DNA of 64,000 nucleotides from Acidimangrovimonas pyrenivorans (GCF_042643245.1 NZ_JBHRSK010000004.1:682001-746000), one strand, 5' to 3'. Positions 53,036-61,411 are shown, counted from the stretch's first letter. Numbers and translations: made by a program. Notes: generated from the sequence alone by a model not told the origin.

Positions 53036-53473
53036 ATGCAGATCGAAGGCTACGAAGCACACGCGCCAGATGAAGAAGAGTGGGAGGTGGATGTCCACCT
53101 CTCTAAGCAGGTGCGCGACTTCATCGACAAAGAAGGGAGGCGAGGAAAACGGAATGAAAGGCATGTAAAAAAGGCAAGGATTACTCTGACCACCTTGAAA
53201 AGACATGGGCTAGAACGCGTCAACAACACCGCACAGTTCAAGAGAGAGGGAAACTTCCCCTCCGGGAAGAAACGGGGCGGCAACCAAGTCGTGTATGAGA
53301 TCAAGTCCGACCAGGTCAGAATCTATGGCGGTCCGGTTACGGCGAGAGGTCGAACCGAATTTTTCTTTGTTGAAGCAACGAGCAAAAAAGAAAACAGAGC
53401 GGACCAAAAACAGCTTCAACGAGTAGCCAAAGCTTTGGGAGCGATTCACGATGAGCTCGAACGAAAGAAATAG
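53036..53473 (+). CDS. HigB/RelE-like toxin of a TAC system
   Basis: 145-aa protein. A basic helical N-terminal half (LSKQVRDFIDKEGRRGKRNE) leads to a beta-rich C-terminal half with VYEIKSDQVRIYGG (86-99) and EFFFVEATSKKENRAD (108-123) followed by a helix LQRVAKALGAIHDELERKK. This is the order of RelE/HigB-type ribosome-dependent mRNA interferases. The start at 53036 has a weak ribosome-binding site. It overlaps the antitoxin by 23 bp. G+C is visibly lower than in flanking phage genes, which suggests acquisition. Family call by pattern only. Confidence 0.6.
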   Translation: MQIEGYEAHAPDEEEWEVDVHLSKQVRDFIDKEGRRGKRNERHVKKARITLTTLKRHGLERVNNTAQFKREGNFPSGKKRGGNQVVYEIKSDQVRIYGGPVTARGRTEFFFVEATSKKENRADQKQLQRVAKALGAIHDELERKK

Positions 53474-53888
53474 CGTGACCAACTGGAAACATGATGCCGA
53501 TCGCCAAGAATTTGCGATCGAGGCGCTCGCGATGTCGGTTCAATTTGCTTTGCAAAAGGCGATGAACGAAAACTGCATTACCCAAAAACAACTTGCGGAA
53601 CGCCTTGGAGTTAGCCCCGCTCGCGTCTCTCAAATTCTTGCCAAGGATGCGACCAATTTGACGCTGAAGACGATTGGAAGAATTGCGGACGCGCTCGGAG
53701 AAGAATTTGAACTCTTTTCGTTGCGCGACATTAACAAGCTCAAAGCGCGAGCTAAGAAAGGCGAAACGGGTCGCTTCTGCAAAATCATTACCATTCCCCA
53801 CCTTCACAAGGGTGCATCTTGGGTGGATACGTCTGCGGCGAATGATCGCCTCGGTGAAAGAGACCTTGCATTCGCGGTTGCGCAATGA
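53451..53888 (+). CDS. HTH (XRE-type) antitoxin of a TAC system
   Basis: 145-aa protein. The Cro/C1-type HTH at residues 43-83 is ITQKQLAERLGVSPARVSQI with LTLKTIGRIADALGEEF. An N-terminal helix (FAIEALAMSVQFALQKAMNE) precedes it, and a C-terminal tail of about 50 residues with KITTIPHLHKG-like aromatic/charged character (KIITIPHLHKGASWVDTS) could be the toxin-neutralising or chaperone-addiction segment, as in HigA1 of TAC systems. GGGAG precedes the ATG. ATGA overlap with the downstream gene. It probably represses the operon through the GTTAAG/CTTAAC operator. Confidence 0.7.
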   Translation: MSSNERNSVTNWKHDADRQEFAIEALAMSVQFALQKAMNENCITQKQLAERLGVSPARVSQILAKDATNLTLKTIGRIADALGEEFELFSLRDINKLKARAKKGETGRFCKIITIPHLHKGASWVDTSAANDRLGERDLAFAVAQ

Positions 53889-54385
53889 CGAAGAAGACCG
53901 GCAAAGACATTGTGAGCGCACCGGAAAATGCGCTCACTTTTTCCAGCGATGATTTCGACGCGGACGTCTACGCGAGCGTCGCGCGCAAAGCGCGTCTGCA
54001 AGATCTGAGACTCTGCGAAAGCAATTACTTTTCGAAACCTGAGTGCTTCATGGAAGCTGAGGAAACTGGAAAGGAATTATCTCAAGGGTTTTATGGAGAA
54101 ATGTCTGGGCACAGTTTTTCCAGCGATAGTGGACTTCTTGTTGGCGGTTATGTTTGGGGCGCCGACGTTAGGTTTGGCCGAAAGAAAGCACTGAAGATGA
54201 AGTGTGAGTATGTGCTGATCTATAGCGGCCTGGAGGGAGCTGACGCCGAATATGTGCGTCTCTATTTCAAGAAAATCGCACGTTTCACTTCTTATCCATA
54301 TTTTCGAGCACATTTTGCGCACCACTCGGCTGCATCTGGATTGCGTCTTCCTCCTCTTCCGTCGTTGAATGATCGCATGGACTAA
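53885..54385 (+). CDS. SecB-like chaperone of a TAC system
   Basis: 166-aa protein. ARKARLQDLRLCESNYFS (33-50), a beta-rich centre with VWGADVRFGRKKALKMKCEY, and a C-terminal helix FKKIARFTSYPYFRAHFAHH followed by SGLRLPPLP (152-159). The P-Y-F-R ... L-P-P-L-P ending is the pattern of SecB and SecB-like proteins such as Rv1957 of the M. tuberculosis HigBA-chaperone locus. It would protect an aggregation-prone antitoxin and so tie toxin control to protein-export or folding stress. Translation is coupled to the antitoxin (ATGA). Low G+C like its partners. Confidence 0.65.
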   Translation: MTKKTGKDIVSAPENALTFSSDDFDADVYASVARKARLQDLRLCESNYFSKPECFMEAEETGKELSQGFYGEMSGHSFSSDSGLLVGGYVWGADVRFGRKKALKMKCEYVLIYSGLEGADAEYVRLYFKKIARFTSYPYFRAHFAHHSAASGLRLPPLPSLNDRMD

Positions 54386-54447
54386 TAATCCGTCCACAAT
54401 ATCAGAGGCACCCCTCGAGTTACACAACGCAGAGAGATTGCATCATT

Positions 54448-54786
54448 CTATTGACTGCAGTCCGTCCTCTGCTTCACCCTATCATGGCAGCTCTTGCACA
54501 ACGGCTGCCAGTTCGACCGATCCCAGAACAGCACCATGTCGCCCCTGTGCGGCTTGACGTGATCCAACACATCCGCAGGAGCGCCGCACATCGCGCAGCA
54601 CGGGTGTAGCCGCAGGAACTCAACACGGGCTTTGCGCCATTCGTGATTGTAGCCCCGCTGCGCCGCACTCGGCCGCCGGGCATCATGGCGGCGGTTCCGG
54701 GCACGGGTGCGCACGATCTGACAGGCGCAGCGCTCACCATGGGGCACGATCTGGCCGCAGTTGCAGATGTGCGGAGGCTTCGGCAT
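54448..54786 (-). CDS. Phage HNH endonuclease
   Basis: 112-aa small nuclease. N-terminal Cys pairs (ICNCGQIVPHGERCACQ) and C-terminal CAMCGAPADVLDHVKPHRGD with WQPLCKSCHDRVKQ form the HNH/zinc knuckle, in which DH is the catalytic pair and N-x-x-x-L-C-x-x-C-H the closing part. Such HNH proteins sit next to terminase genes in HK97-type phages and help cos cleavage. Here it lies between the chaperone-like gene and the cargo island, about 3.7 kb from TerL. Its start overlaps the preceding stop by 1 bp. Confidence 0.88.
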   Translation of the reverse strand: MPKPPHICNCGQIVPHGERCACQIVRTRARNRRHDARRPSAAQRGYNHEWRKARVEFLRLHPCCAMCGAPADVLDHVKPHRGDMVLFWDRSNWQPLCKSCHDRVKQRTDCSQ

Positions 54787-55418
54787 CAGGCGGCCATGCC
54801 CTCGCGCAGCGTCGAGAGCTGCTTCAGCGCGTGCAGTCCTGCCCGGTCGAAGTCAGGATCGAGGCCCTGCTCTACGTTCTGCCTGCGCTGAGCCGCGTCA
54901 GGGCCTCTCTCGTCGTGCTCATCAGCACCGGCGCCGTGAATGGCCCTGAGCTTGACGACATGCGCGTTAAAGGCGTCAAGGATTTCCTGCGGCGTGGCGT
55001 TCCACGCCGTCTCGGGCGTCCAGCCGAGCCAGCCGGTCGCGAAGCCATACAGTTCCTTGAACAGATCGGCCCAGGGCGTCGGCTTGGCCGTGCTGGGCTG
55101 CGCCGTAGCGGTCGCCGGGGTCTCGGGGAAGAACGCGGCCACCAGCTCGATACACGGCCCCTGTGCGGCCCGCTTGAAGCCGCTGAGGGGGTGAGTGGCG
55201 GCATAGGCAAAGAGCGCGTCTGTGGCGTCCTTGCCGGCCGCCGTGGTGATCACCCGCCAGATCGTCAGCGTGTCGAACTCTTCGATCTTGCGCAGCAACT
55301 CGGGGAAGCCCCCATGCAGCCGCTCAAGGTGAAGGGCAGCCCGCAGAGACGGGCGCAGGACCACGGCGTTGCCGCCGTAGTCCAACGTGATCGTGTCATC
55401 TGCGAGCTGCTGTTTCAT
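54786..55418 (-). CDS. Tail-assembly-chaperone-like protein
   Basis: 210-aa protein. The N-terminal part LDYGGNAVVLRPSLRAALHL with HGGFPELLRKIEEF and the later ELYGFATGWLGWTPETAWNA then TPQEILDAFNAHV resemble the small GTA/HK97-type tail assembly chaperone families (the latter motif is like the W-x-P-x-x-x-W-x-A-T-P-x-E region in the GTA cluster). It appears to be a longer, possibly fused version. The role in tail assembly is inferred from these motifs and from position. It is 6 bp downstream of the capsid gene. Confidence 0.55.
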   Translation of the reverse strand: MKQQLADDTITLDYGGNAVVLRPSLRAALHLERLHGGFPELLRKIEEFDTLTIWRVITTAAGKDATDALFAYAATHPLSGFKRAAQGPCIELVAAFFPETPATATAQPSTAKPTPWADLFKELYGFATGWLGWTPETAWNATPQEILDAFNAHVVKLRAIHGAGADEHDERGPDAAQRRQNVEQGLDPDFDRAGLHALKQLSTLREGMAA

Positions 55419-55424
55419 GGCCGG

Positions 55425-56981
55425 TTACGCCGCCGCCATCTGGAGCTTGCGGAAGGCGTCCGGGCGCACGACACCAGCGCCGACACGACGGCGGGCGTGG
55501 TAGCGCATCAGACCGTTGGCGCGCTGGGTGTAGGGGTCGGCCAGCATCGCCAGCGAGATCCGGTCATAGATGCGGTAGCCGCGCTTGAAGTCGCCGAAGA
55601 TGATCGGCTCCGCGCTCAGGCCAACGTCCGGCATGTCCACGGCCTCGATCACCGGCCGGCCGAGGATCGTCTCGGGCTGGCCCGCCTGATAGGACGGCTG
55701 CCACAGGTAGTTGCCGTTGCCGTCCTTGAGCGTGCGCAGGGCGGCAAGCGTCGTCCCGTTCATCACCCAGGTGCCGGCGTTGCGGTAGGTCGCCGGCAGG
55801 GCATACATGAGCGCGATCAGCTCGTCGGGCGAGATCGCCGTGCCGCTGGTCGCGACGGTCGCGCCGATGTTCGCATCGGCCATCACACCGGCCGGTTCAA
55901 GTGCGGTGTTGCCGCTGACGAAGGACAGGCTTTCCTTCTGGCCGAAGTCCTCGGCCAGCGCGAGATTGACTTCGCTCAGCACGTTGGCGCTGTCCTCGGC
56001 GAGCTGAAGCGACATGTCGACGAAGGTCGCGATTTCCTTGATCTCGATGTTCGACTGATCGAAGGCCGGCTGACTGCCCGTCCGGGCATCGGTTTCGCCG
56101 ACCCAGACGGCATTGGTGATGCCGGTGCGCTTCGGCAGGACGATGTTCGCCGAGGTGGTGCTGCGCACATCGGCGATGCCCCGGATCGGGCTGAACTCGA
56201 CCAGGTTACGGATGAACTCGGCGCTGACGTCCTCGGGGGCAAGGATGTGGTTCGCGGTGTCGCTCGCCGTGGTCAGCGATTTCTTCTCGCCGGTGCTCAG
56301 GTAATGCGTGAACGCCTTGACCTCTTCGGCGCCGATCACCGGGTCGGGCGTGCCGGTGATCCGGGGGCGGTTGGCCTTGGCCTCGATCTTGTCGAGCCGG
56401 GCCTTGATCTCGTTGAACGCCTTGGCGTCGATCTGCGGCACCTGCTGCGTATCGTTGGCCGGGGTCGCGGCCTTCTCTTCGATTTCGATTTCCTCGTTTT
56501 CCACTTCGGGGGTCTCCTTGAGGGCGGTGGGGGTCTGGGGTGCATCCGATTTAATGGAGGTGATCTGCGCGCCCGGATGCGCGGGAACGGCGACAACAGA
56601 GATTTCATGCAGCTCGGCGGCGGTGATGGTGCGGCCCTTGGCCGTGCGCTGCGCCTTCTTGGTGACGAAGCCGATGGACAGCCCCGAGACGGCCTTGCTG
56701 CGGATCATGGCGCGCACCTCGCGCGCGCGCTCCACGTCCTCCACCAGCAGGCGGCCTTTGACGGTCAGGCCCTCCGGGGTCTCGGCGATCTGATCCCAGA
56801 CGCCGACCACCTGGCCCTGATCGTGCGCGAAGAGCATCGGCAAGGTGCCGGGCGCGGTTAGCGCGCCCTTCTCGATCACGTCGCCTACCCGGTCGGGGCT
56901 GCCGAACGGCCATGCGATGCCGGTGATCTCGCCGGCGTCGGTGACGGCCAGCGCCGCCTTGATCTCGATGCGGTCGGTCAC
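55425..56981 (-). CDS. Fused HK97 prohead protease and major capsid protein
   Basis: 518-aa single polypeptide. Residues 1-150 are the U35/HK97 prohead protease: GIAWPFGSPDRVGDVIEKGA, then PMLFAHDQGQVVGVW with the catalytic His, and SGLSIGFVTKKA with the catalytic Ser, ending LHEISVVAVPAHPGA. After an acidic, coiled-coil-like scaffold (about 160-225, EVENEEIEIEEKAATPANDT) the rest is an HK97-fold capsid protein: EFIRNLVEFSPIRGIADVRS, FVDMSLQLAEDSAN, GRPVIEAVDMPDVG. The start is GTG overlapping the upstream stop. It probably self-cleaves to release the capsid subunit. Confidence 0.88.
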   Translation of the reverse strand: MTDRIEIKAALAVTDAGEITGIAWPFGSPDRVGDVIEKGALTAPGTLPMLFAHDQGQVVGVWDQIAETPEGLTVKGRLLVEDVERAREVRAMIRSKAVSGLSIGFVTKKAQRTAKGRTITAAELHEISVVAVPAHPGAQITSIKSDAPQTPTALKETPEVENEEIEIEEKAATPANDTQQVPQIDAKAFNEIKARLDKIEAKANRPRITGTPDPVIGAEEVKAFTHYLSTGEKKSLTTASDTANHILAPEDVSAEFIRNLVEFSPIRGIADVRSTTSANIVLPKRTGITNAVWVGETDARTGSQPAFDQSNIEIKEIATFVDMSLQLAEDSANVLSEVNLALAEDFGQKESLSFVSGNTALEPAGVMADANIGATVATSGTAISPDELIALMYALPATYRNAGTWVMNGTTLAALRTLKDGNGNYLWQPSYQAGQPETILGRPVIEAVDMPDVGLSAEPIIFGDFKRGYRIYDRISLAMLADPYTQRANGLMRYHARRRVGAGVVRPDAFRKLQMAAA

Positions 56982-57301
56982 GCGGCAGCCTCGTCTTCAA
57001 GGGCACCGCCCCAGCGCGCGTCGAGAATGTCCAGCGCCAGCGGGTAGAGATCGTCAATCGGCCGGTTCCGGGCGTAGGTATCGACAAGCTGCGCGGCCCT
57101 CTCCGGGGCGGTGCCGCCGCCGATCAGGCCGAGGCGAATGACCTCGATCAGATCGGCGAGCTTGAACTGCATGTTGACGGCGCGCAGGTAGAGCGCGCCG
57201 ATGCCCAGGTCGGCGAGCCGTTCAAGCTCGGCGATCATGTCGTCGGTCAGGGCGAAGGCGTGCTCGCCGTCGCCGAAGAAGGCGGTGTGGGTCAGCCTCA
57301 T
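56978..57301 (-). CDS. GTA gp10-like tail assembly chaperone (Phage_TAC_11-like)
   Basis: 107-aa protein. AFFGDGEHAFALTDDMIAEL then ERLADLGIGALYLRAV and DLIEVIRLGLIGGGTAPERA carry the E-x-x-R-L-G-L-I-G-G-G-x-x-P-x-x-A core of the family found in gene transfer agents and related siphophages. Here it lies between portal and protease-capsid and overlaps both (ATGA and GTGA), a location I do not know for this family. Assignment rests on that motif. Confidence 0.72.
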   Translation of the reverse strand: MRLTHTAFFGDGEHAFALTDDMIAELERLADLGIGALYLRAVNMQFKLADLIEVIRLGLIGGGTAPERAAQLVDTYARNRPIDDLYPLALDILDARWGGALEDEAAA

Positions 57302-58485
57302 GCGGCCTTGTCCTTGCTGGTCGTGGTGTAGGGATTTTCGAGGGTGTCGCCGCCGGCCATCGGCGGCAGGTTGAGCCCGGCGCGCACCTCGTTGGCGGTC
57401 AGGGCGCCCATGCTGCGATACTGGCCATAGGCGGTCGCACGGGCGGCGGTGTCAGTGGTCAGAAGATCATCGGTGACGGCCTCAAGGTAGGCGGTCTTGC
57501 GTTCCTCGGGGGTCAGCAGGCAGCGGGCATAGGCCCAGCTCCACGCGGTCAGCCACGGCTTGAGCGTGACCTGCATGAACTGCCGGGCCATCTCTTCGGT
57601 GTTGCTCCACGTCCCGCGCGACAGCTCGAAGAGCATCGTCGGCGGCACCCGGAACACACGCGCGATCTCGCGCACCTGCTCAAGCCGGTTCTCGGCGAAC
57701 TGGGCGTCAGCGAGCGTGGTCGAGAGCTGCTGATAATCCATGCCCTCGTCAAGCACGGCAGTGCCGCCGGCGTTGCTGCCCGAGTGGGTCGAGAACCAGC
57801 TTGCCGCCAGCTTCTTCTTGGCGTCCACGTCGAGCACCTTCGGGCTCTTGATCACGCCCGAGGGCCGGCCGCCGTTCGCGAACAGCCCGCCGATATGGCT
57901 CTCGAAGCTCAGGGCGAGCGCGATGGCCTCGCGGCCCAGGGTGATCGGGGAGACCCCACCGAACGCCTCGACGCGCAGAACGTCGCGATAGGACAGCCGC
58001 ACCGGCCCGGCATCGGTGGAGACGCGATAGAAGGGCTCGCCGTAGTCGTCCTGATCGCGCTGCACCCGGCTAGGGTCGAGCCGGTGCAGCTCATAGGGGG
58101 CGCCATCGGCGAGCCGGATCACCTGCGCATGCCCTGCCCCATGCAGCAGCGCGTCGAGCGTCAGGTCGCGGCGCAGCTCGGCCGCGCTCGTCCACTCGTT
58201 CGCCTCGTCATGCACGAGCCGATAGGCCGGGTGATCGGTCAGGGCGGCCTTGCTGGCGCGCTCATAGAGCTTCACCGGCAGCGCGCCGATGGTCTCGGAG
58301 ATCAACCCGACCGCACAGGCGACAGCGGGGACGCGCAGGGCGGTGCTGGGGCCGATGGAGACGCCCGACGCGGTGGGCAGCACCCCGAACAAGGTCAGGG
58401 CGTCGGCATCGGTCAGGGTCAGCGCCTTCTTGTCGGCGCCGAACTCGAGGGCCTTCTTGATCTTCGTAAGTGCCATGCAGTCCAT
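57298..58485 (-). CDS. HK97-family phage portal protein
   Basis: 395-aa portal. ALRVPAVACAVGLISETIGA, then PVKLYERASKAALTDHPAYR, GAGHAQVIRLADGAPYELHR and RVFRVPPTMLFELSRGTWSN then TEEMARQFMQVTLKPWLTAW form the classic family signature. It forms the dodecameric DNA channel. The start at 58485 or the ATG three codons later are both possible (weak ribosome-binding site). It is the first gene of the right morphogenesis operon, preceded by a promoter-like element and the CCGGATTC motif. Confidence 0.93.
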   Translation of the reverse strand: MDCMALTKIKKALEFGADKKALTLTDADALTLFGVLPTASGVSIGPSTALRVPAVACAVGLISETIGALPVKLYERASKAALTDHPAYRLVHDEANEWTSAAELRRDLTLDALLHGAGHAQVIRLADGAPYELHRLDPSRVQRDQDDYGEPFYRVSTDAGPVRLSYRDVLRVEAFGGVSPITLGREAIALALSFESHIGGLFANGGRPSGVIKSPKVLDVDAKKKLAASWFSTHSGSNAGGTAVLDEGMDYQQLSTTLADAQFAENRLEQVREIARVFRVPPTMLFELSRGTWSNTEEMARQFMQVTLKPWLTAWSWAYARCLLTPEERKTAYLEAVTDDLLTTDTAARATAYGQYRSMGALTANEVRAGLNLPPMAGGDTLENPYTTTSKDKAA

Positions 58486-58504
58486 GCCATGTGTTCGCCT
58501 GCAT

Positions 58505-58536
58505 GGATTCTCTCACAAGTGGAATCCGGACTCAAC
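58505..58536 (-). promoter_or_regulatory. Promoter-like element with CCGGATTC (copy B) before the portal operon
   Basis: On the minus strand TTGAGT, 17-bp spacer CCGGATTCCACTTGTGA, then GAGAAT. The spacer and -10 region also form GGATTC-N11-GAATCC (58505-58527), a perfect inverted repeat that could be an operator. Confidence 0.5.
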
Positions 58537-58566
58537 ATTAATGTTATGTTATTACTTTTCCAGGCC

Positions 58567-59490
58567 TCAGAATCGACCATGGTCAATGACTGCTGCTGCA
58601 ATCCTCGGATCCTCAAACTCAAGTGGCTCTGCGCGTTCATCCAAGCCTCCAGCGTTCCTTGGATCAATAAGCAGCATCCTGACTTCTTCTTCGTGCATAT
58701 AATCCTTAGACTTCACAAAAGCCGTTCCGAGCCAGACAGCAAGGCGATCTTTAGAAGCGGCATACTCGAATCTCTCTTCAATCTCCCAATGTCTGTCCTT
58801 GCTCCCATAGACGACATCACGCCCGATCAATACGAGGTCATTTGTCTCTGCTTTTTCCAAAATCAAATCTTCTATCGCCTGCCGTAATTTCTTGAGATCA
58901 TAAACGGCATATGCGCCGATATCATCATTACCCCGTTCACGAAGAAGCTTTGCACGCGCAAGATCAAATTTTCCACTGGACGAACAAGAGCAGTAGTCGT
59001 TAACGACATATTCATAAACAATCGGGTTATCGAAACCAACTATAGTAGTTCCAAGGATCCGATTTCCGCCAATCGCCACATCATCATACAACCCAGTCCT
59101 GCTTCTAAATGTCTCCTGCTGCGTCCCCTCCTGCGCATCGCTAAACCGTCCAATCTGCTTCATATCCGCCGGCCTATAGCTTGCGATTGTCCCGAAGCGA
59201 AAATAGCCTCGCAAAGCTCCACCGATAAAATCTTCCTTAAAATGCCGAGTTACATATTCCGCAGACGTATCATCAATGCCTTCAATGTCGCGCAGAGAGA
59301 GAGCTGGACACGCTATCTTTTCACCGAAACGAAAGGCCGTCGACCCGCGCCCTCTCGCCTGACCTGGCGCAACAGCCACCTTTCGCGCTAGCTTCTGCGT
59401 ATGCCCCGGAGACTTGGCACCCGCAGTTCCTTGATTAAAAGCAATCCTACCTGATTTCAAGAAGGTGGAATTAAGCAACCTACTTTTCAT
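58567..59490 (-). CDS. Accessory protein of unknown function (possible cargo/defence gene)
   Basis: 307-aa protein in lower-G+C DNA. Start at the ATG at 59488-59490 with AGGA 5 nt upstream. Features: LRDIEGIDDTSAEYVTRHFK, the GGALRGYFRFGTIASYRPAD segment with GRFSDAQEGTQQ, a Cys-containing YEYVVNDYCSCSSSGKFDLA, and an acidic HEEEVRMLLIDPRN. No membrane segment. I do not recognise a family. Position between integrase and portal, composition and lack of phage-structural character suggest cargo such as an anti-phage or exclusion gene, which is inference only. Confidence 0.6.
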   Translation of the reverse strand: MKSRLLNSTFLKSGRIAFNQGTAGAKSPGHTQKLARKVAVAPGQARGRGSTAFRFGEKIACPALSLRDIEGIDDTSAEYVTRHFKEDFIGGALRGYFRFGTIASYRPADMKQIGRFSDAQEGTQQETFRSRTGLYDDVAIGGNRILGTTIVGFDNPIVYEYVVNDYCSCSSSGKFDLARAKLLRERGNDDIGAYAVYDLKKLRQAIEDLILEKAETNDLVLIGRDVVYGSKDRHWEIEERFEYAASKDRLAVWLGTAFVKSKDYMHEEEVRMLLIDPRNAGGLDERAEPLEFEDPRIAAAVIDHGRF

Positions 59491-59617
59491 ATTGTTCCTA
59501 GCTCCGCTACCTCAATATCTCAGATATTATCACCTACACTGCGCCATCAAACAAACGAAATCGAACTGCACGGCAACATCTGAGCACAACCCATGCGAAG
59601 CAATATCATGGGTGAAG

Positions 59618-61411
59618 CTACGTTTCAGCCAAATGCCTCAAGGACAAACCATGATAGCCAATTGCATTGATCAACTCGACGCGCTGCTCAAGCATCCCCT
59701 GCGGCAAAATCCCGTAGCGCCCCGTCATCGTCGCGCCCGTGTGGCCGAGGATGAAGCCGAACTGCTCGTCTAGGTAGCCAGCTCGGCGAAGCGCGTCGGT
59801 CGCACCATGCCGGAACGAATAGAGCGACAGCCCCCTGCCCTCCTTGATGCCGATGCGCTCTAGGTAACGCCCGAACTCGCGCGAGAAGTCAGCCATCATC
59901 TGGCCGCGCGCGTTACGCTGCGCACCGGGGAACAGCCGCTTGCTGCCGGCCCGCTCCTGCTCATCCCGATACTTGATGAACCCAAGCCGCACCAACTCGG
60001 GGTGGATCGGCACTACACGCATTGACCCCTCGGTCTTCACCGACTTGTCCCCCTCTCCCTCGGTGGTGATGTGCATGATCCAGTGGCCATGCTGCTGGCG
60101 CACGTCCGAGACGGCAAGCTGCGCGATCTCGCCCGGCCGGGCACCCGAGAACAACATGATCAGCGGCACCCAATGGCGGTGATCTCTGACTTGCACGTTG
60201 CCGGGCTTAGCGAGGTTGCGCCACTCATCGCCGCTCAGGCAGCCGGTGAACAAAGGCGAGGCGAACAAGGCGTTCAACTGCTCTGAGGTGAAGGGCAGCG
60301 TCTTAGAGGTTCGTTCCTTGGGCAGAGCCATACCGTTGACCGGGTTCTGATCGAGATAGCCGTTCTTCACGCACCAGTCGCAGAACGCCCCGAGGCTCGA
60401 CAGATAGCGGTTCACGGTGCGGTCGGAGATCACCGGCTTGCCCACGCGCTCGTTGTGCTCGACCGTCTGGCGCATGGTCAGGCCGGCGAAGTCCTTCGTC
60501 TCGGTGGCCTTGACCGGGTAGCTGATCAGCAGCGTCTTCCACTCGCGCACGGCCGCCTTGTCGATCTTCGTCACCGACAGGTTGCGCCCGACAACATCAA
60601 CGAACAGACCCAGGTCGCGCCTCATCTGATTGAGCCGGTCCTGCGCGACCTTGCGGGGGTTCTCACGGGCGAAGATGTCGAAGACCTCCATGACGGTTTC
60701 GCCGGGCTTCGCAGGCGCTCTGGGCGCGCTCGTGAAGGGAGTGACGATGGGGTCGCGGGGTTGCCCGCCATAGTCGCCCTCATCGCGCTCTAGGGTGCGT
60801 TGCAGGGCCTCGATCTCGGCGCGCATCATGCGGTGCGCCAGCGCCTTCCAGTCGGGCGAACCTTCCTCGACCAGTAGCTCGTTCTCTTGGATGTAGGCGG
60901 CGACCTCGTGATTGATAAGCGCCATGTTGCCGGTGCGCAGATGCTTACGCAGTTCGGCTAGCTTCACCCTGCGCGCCTCGGCGTCGAGCCGGCCCCATTC
61001 CTGCTTCACCTTCAGGTCGAGAGTAGCGTCTAGGATAGTGAGCGGATCGGCCTTGGCGATCTCACCGGCTTCGGCTCGGCGCATGATCTCCGCCCGTTCG
61101 GCTTCAATGTCGGCCTCATCCGGGTAGCTCTGCCGGCTCGCCTCGTCGCGGTCGAGGGCACCGGCGTAGTGCGCCCAGGTCGCGTGCGCCTTGTCGTCGT
61201 CGGTCACGGCGCGTCGGGCGCGCAAATCATCGAACTGACGATGCCAGCCTTCAAGCACCGGCAGCAGGCGGCGCTTCGCCTCGACGTGATCGCTCGTCCC
61301 GAGAGCCTTCACCAGCTCCTTGCGCCCTAAGATCTCGACCAGATCGAGCGGAACGCGGATACGCGCGGAGTAGCTTCCACCACGTCGAAGAAGGTAGTTC
61401 AATCGGGCCAT
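59618..61411 (-). CDS. int: Tyrosine-type site-specific integrase
   Basis: 597-aa recombinase. The N-terminal RRGGSYSARIRVPLDLVEIL is a DUF6538-like DNA-contact domain. A long helical middle follows (about 60-240), then an SAM-like core-binding region (about 240-370). The catalytic domain has the first Arg in LFSGARPGEIAQL (about residue 420), HxxR in SFRHGATDAL (about 533), and LGHTGATMTGRY with the His/Tyr (about 560-572). It is longer than lambda Int. It is located beside attR with its own arm-type repeats in front of its start, so its promoter overlaps attP, as usual for self-controlled integrases. Confidence 0.93.
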   Translation of the reverse strand: MARLNYLLRRGGSYSARIRVPLDLVEILGRKELVKALGTSDHVEAKRRLLPVLEGWHRQFDDLRARRAVTDDDKAHATWAHYAGALDRDEASRQSYPDEADIEAERAEIMRRAEAGEIAKADPLTILDATLDLKVKQEWGRLDAEARRVKLAELRKHLRTGNMALINHEVAAYIQENELLVEEGSPDWKALAHRMMRAEIEALQRTLERDEGDYGGQPRDPIVTPFTSAPRAPAKPGETVMEVFDIFARENPRKVAQDRLNQMRRDLGLFVDVVGRNLSVTKIDKAAVREWKTLLISYPVKATETKDFAGLTMRQTVEHNERVGKPVISDRTVNRYLSSLGAFCDWCVKNGYLDQNPVNGMALPKERTSKTLPFTSEQLNALFASPLFTGCLSGDEWRNLAKPGNVQVRDHRHWVPLIMLFSGARPGEIAQLAVSDVRQQHGHWIMHITTEGEGDKSVKTEGSMRVVPIHPELVRLGFIKYRDEQERAGSKRLFPGAQRNARGQMMADFSREFGRYLERIGIKEGRGLSLYSFRHGATDALRRAGYLDEQFGFILGHTGATMTGRYGILPQGMLEQRVELINAIGYHGLSLRHLAET

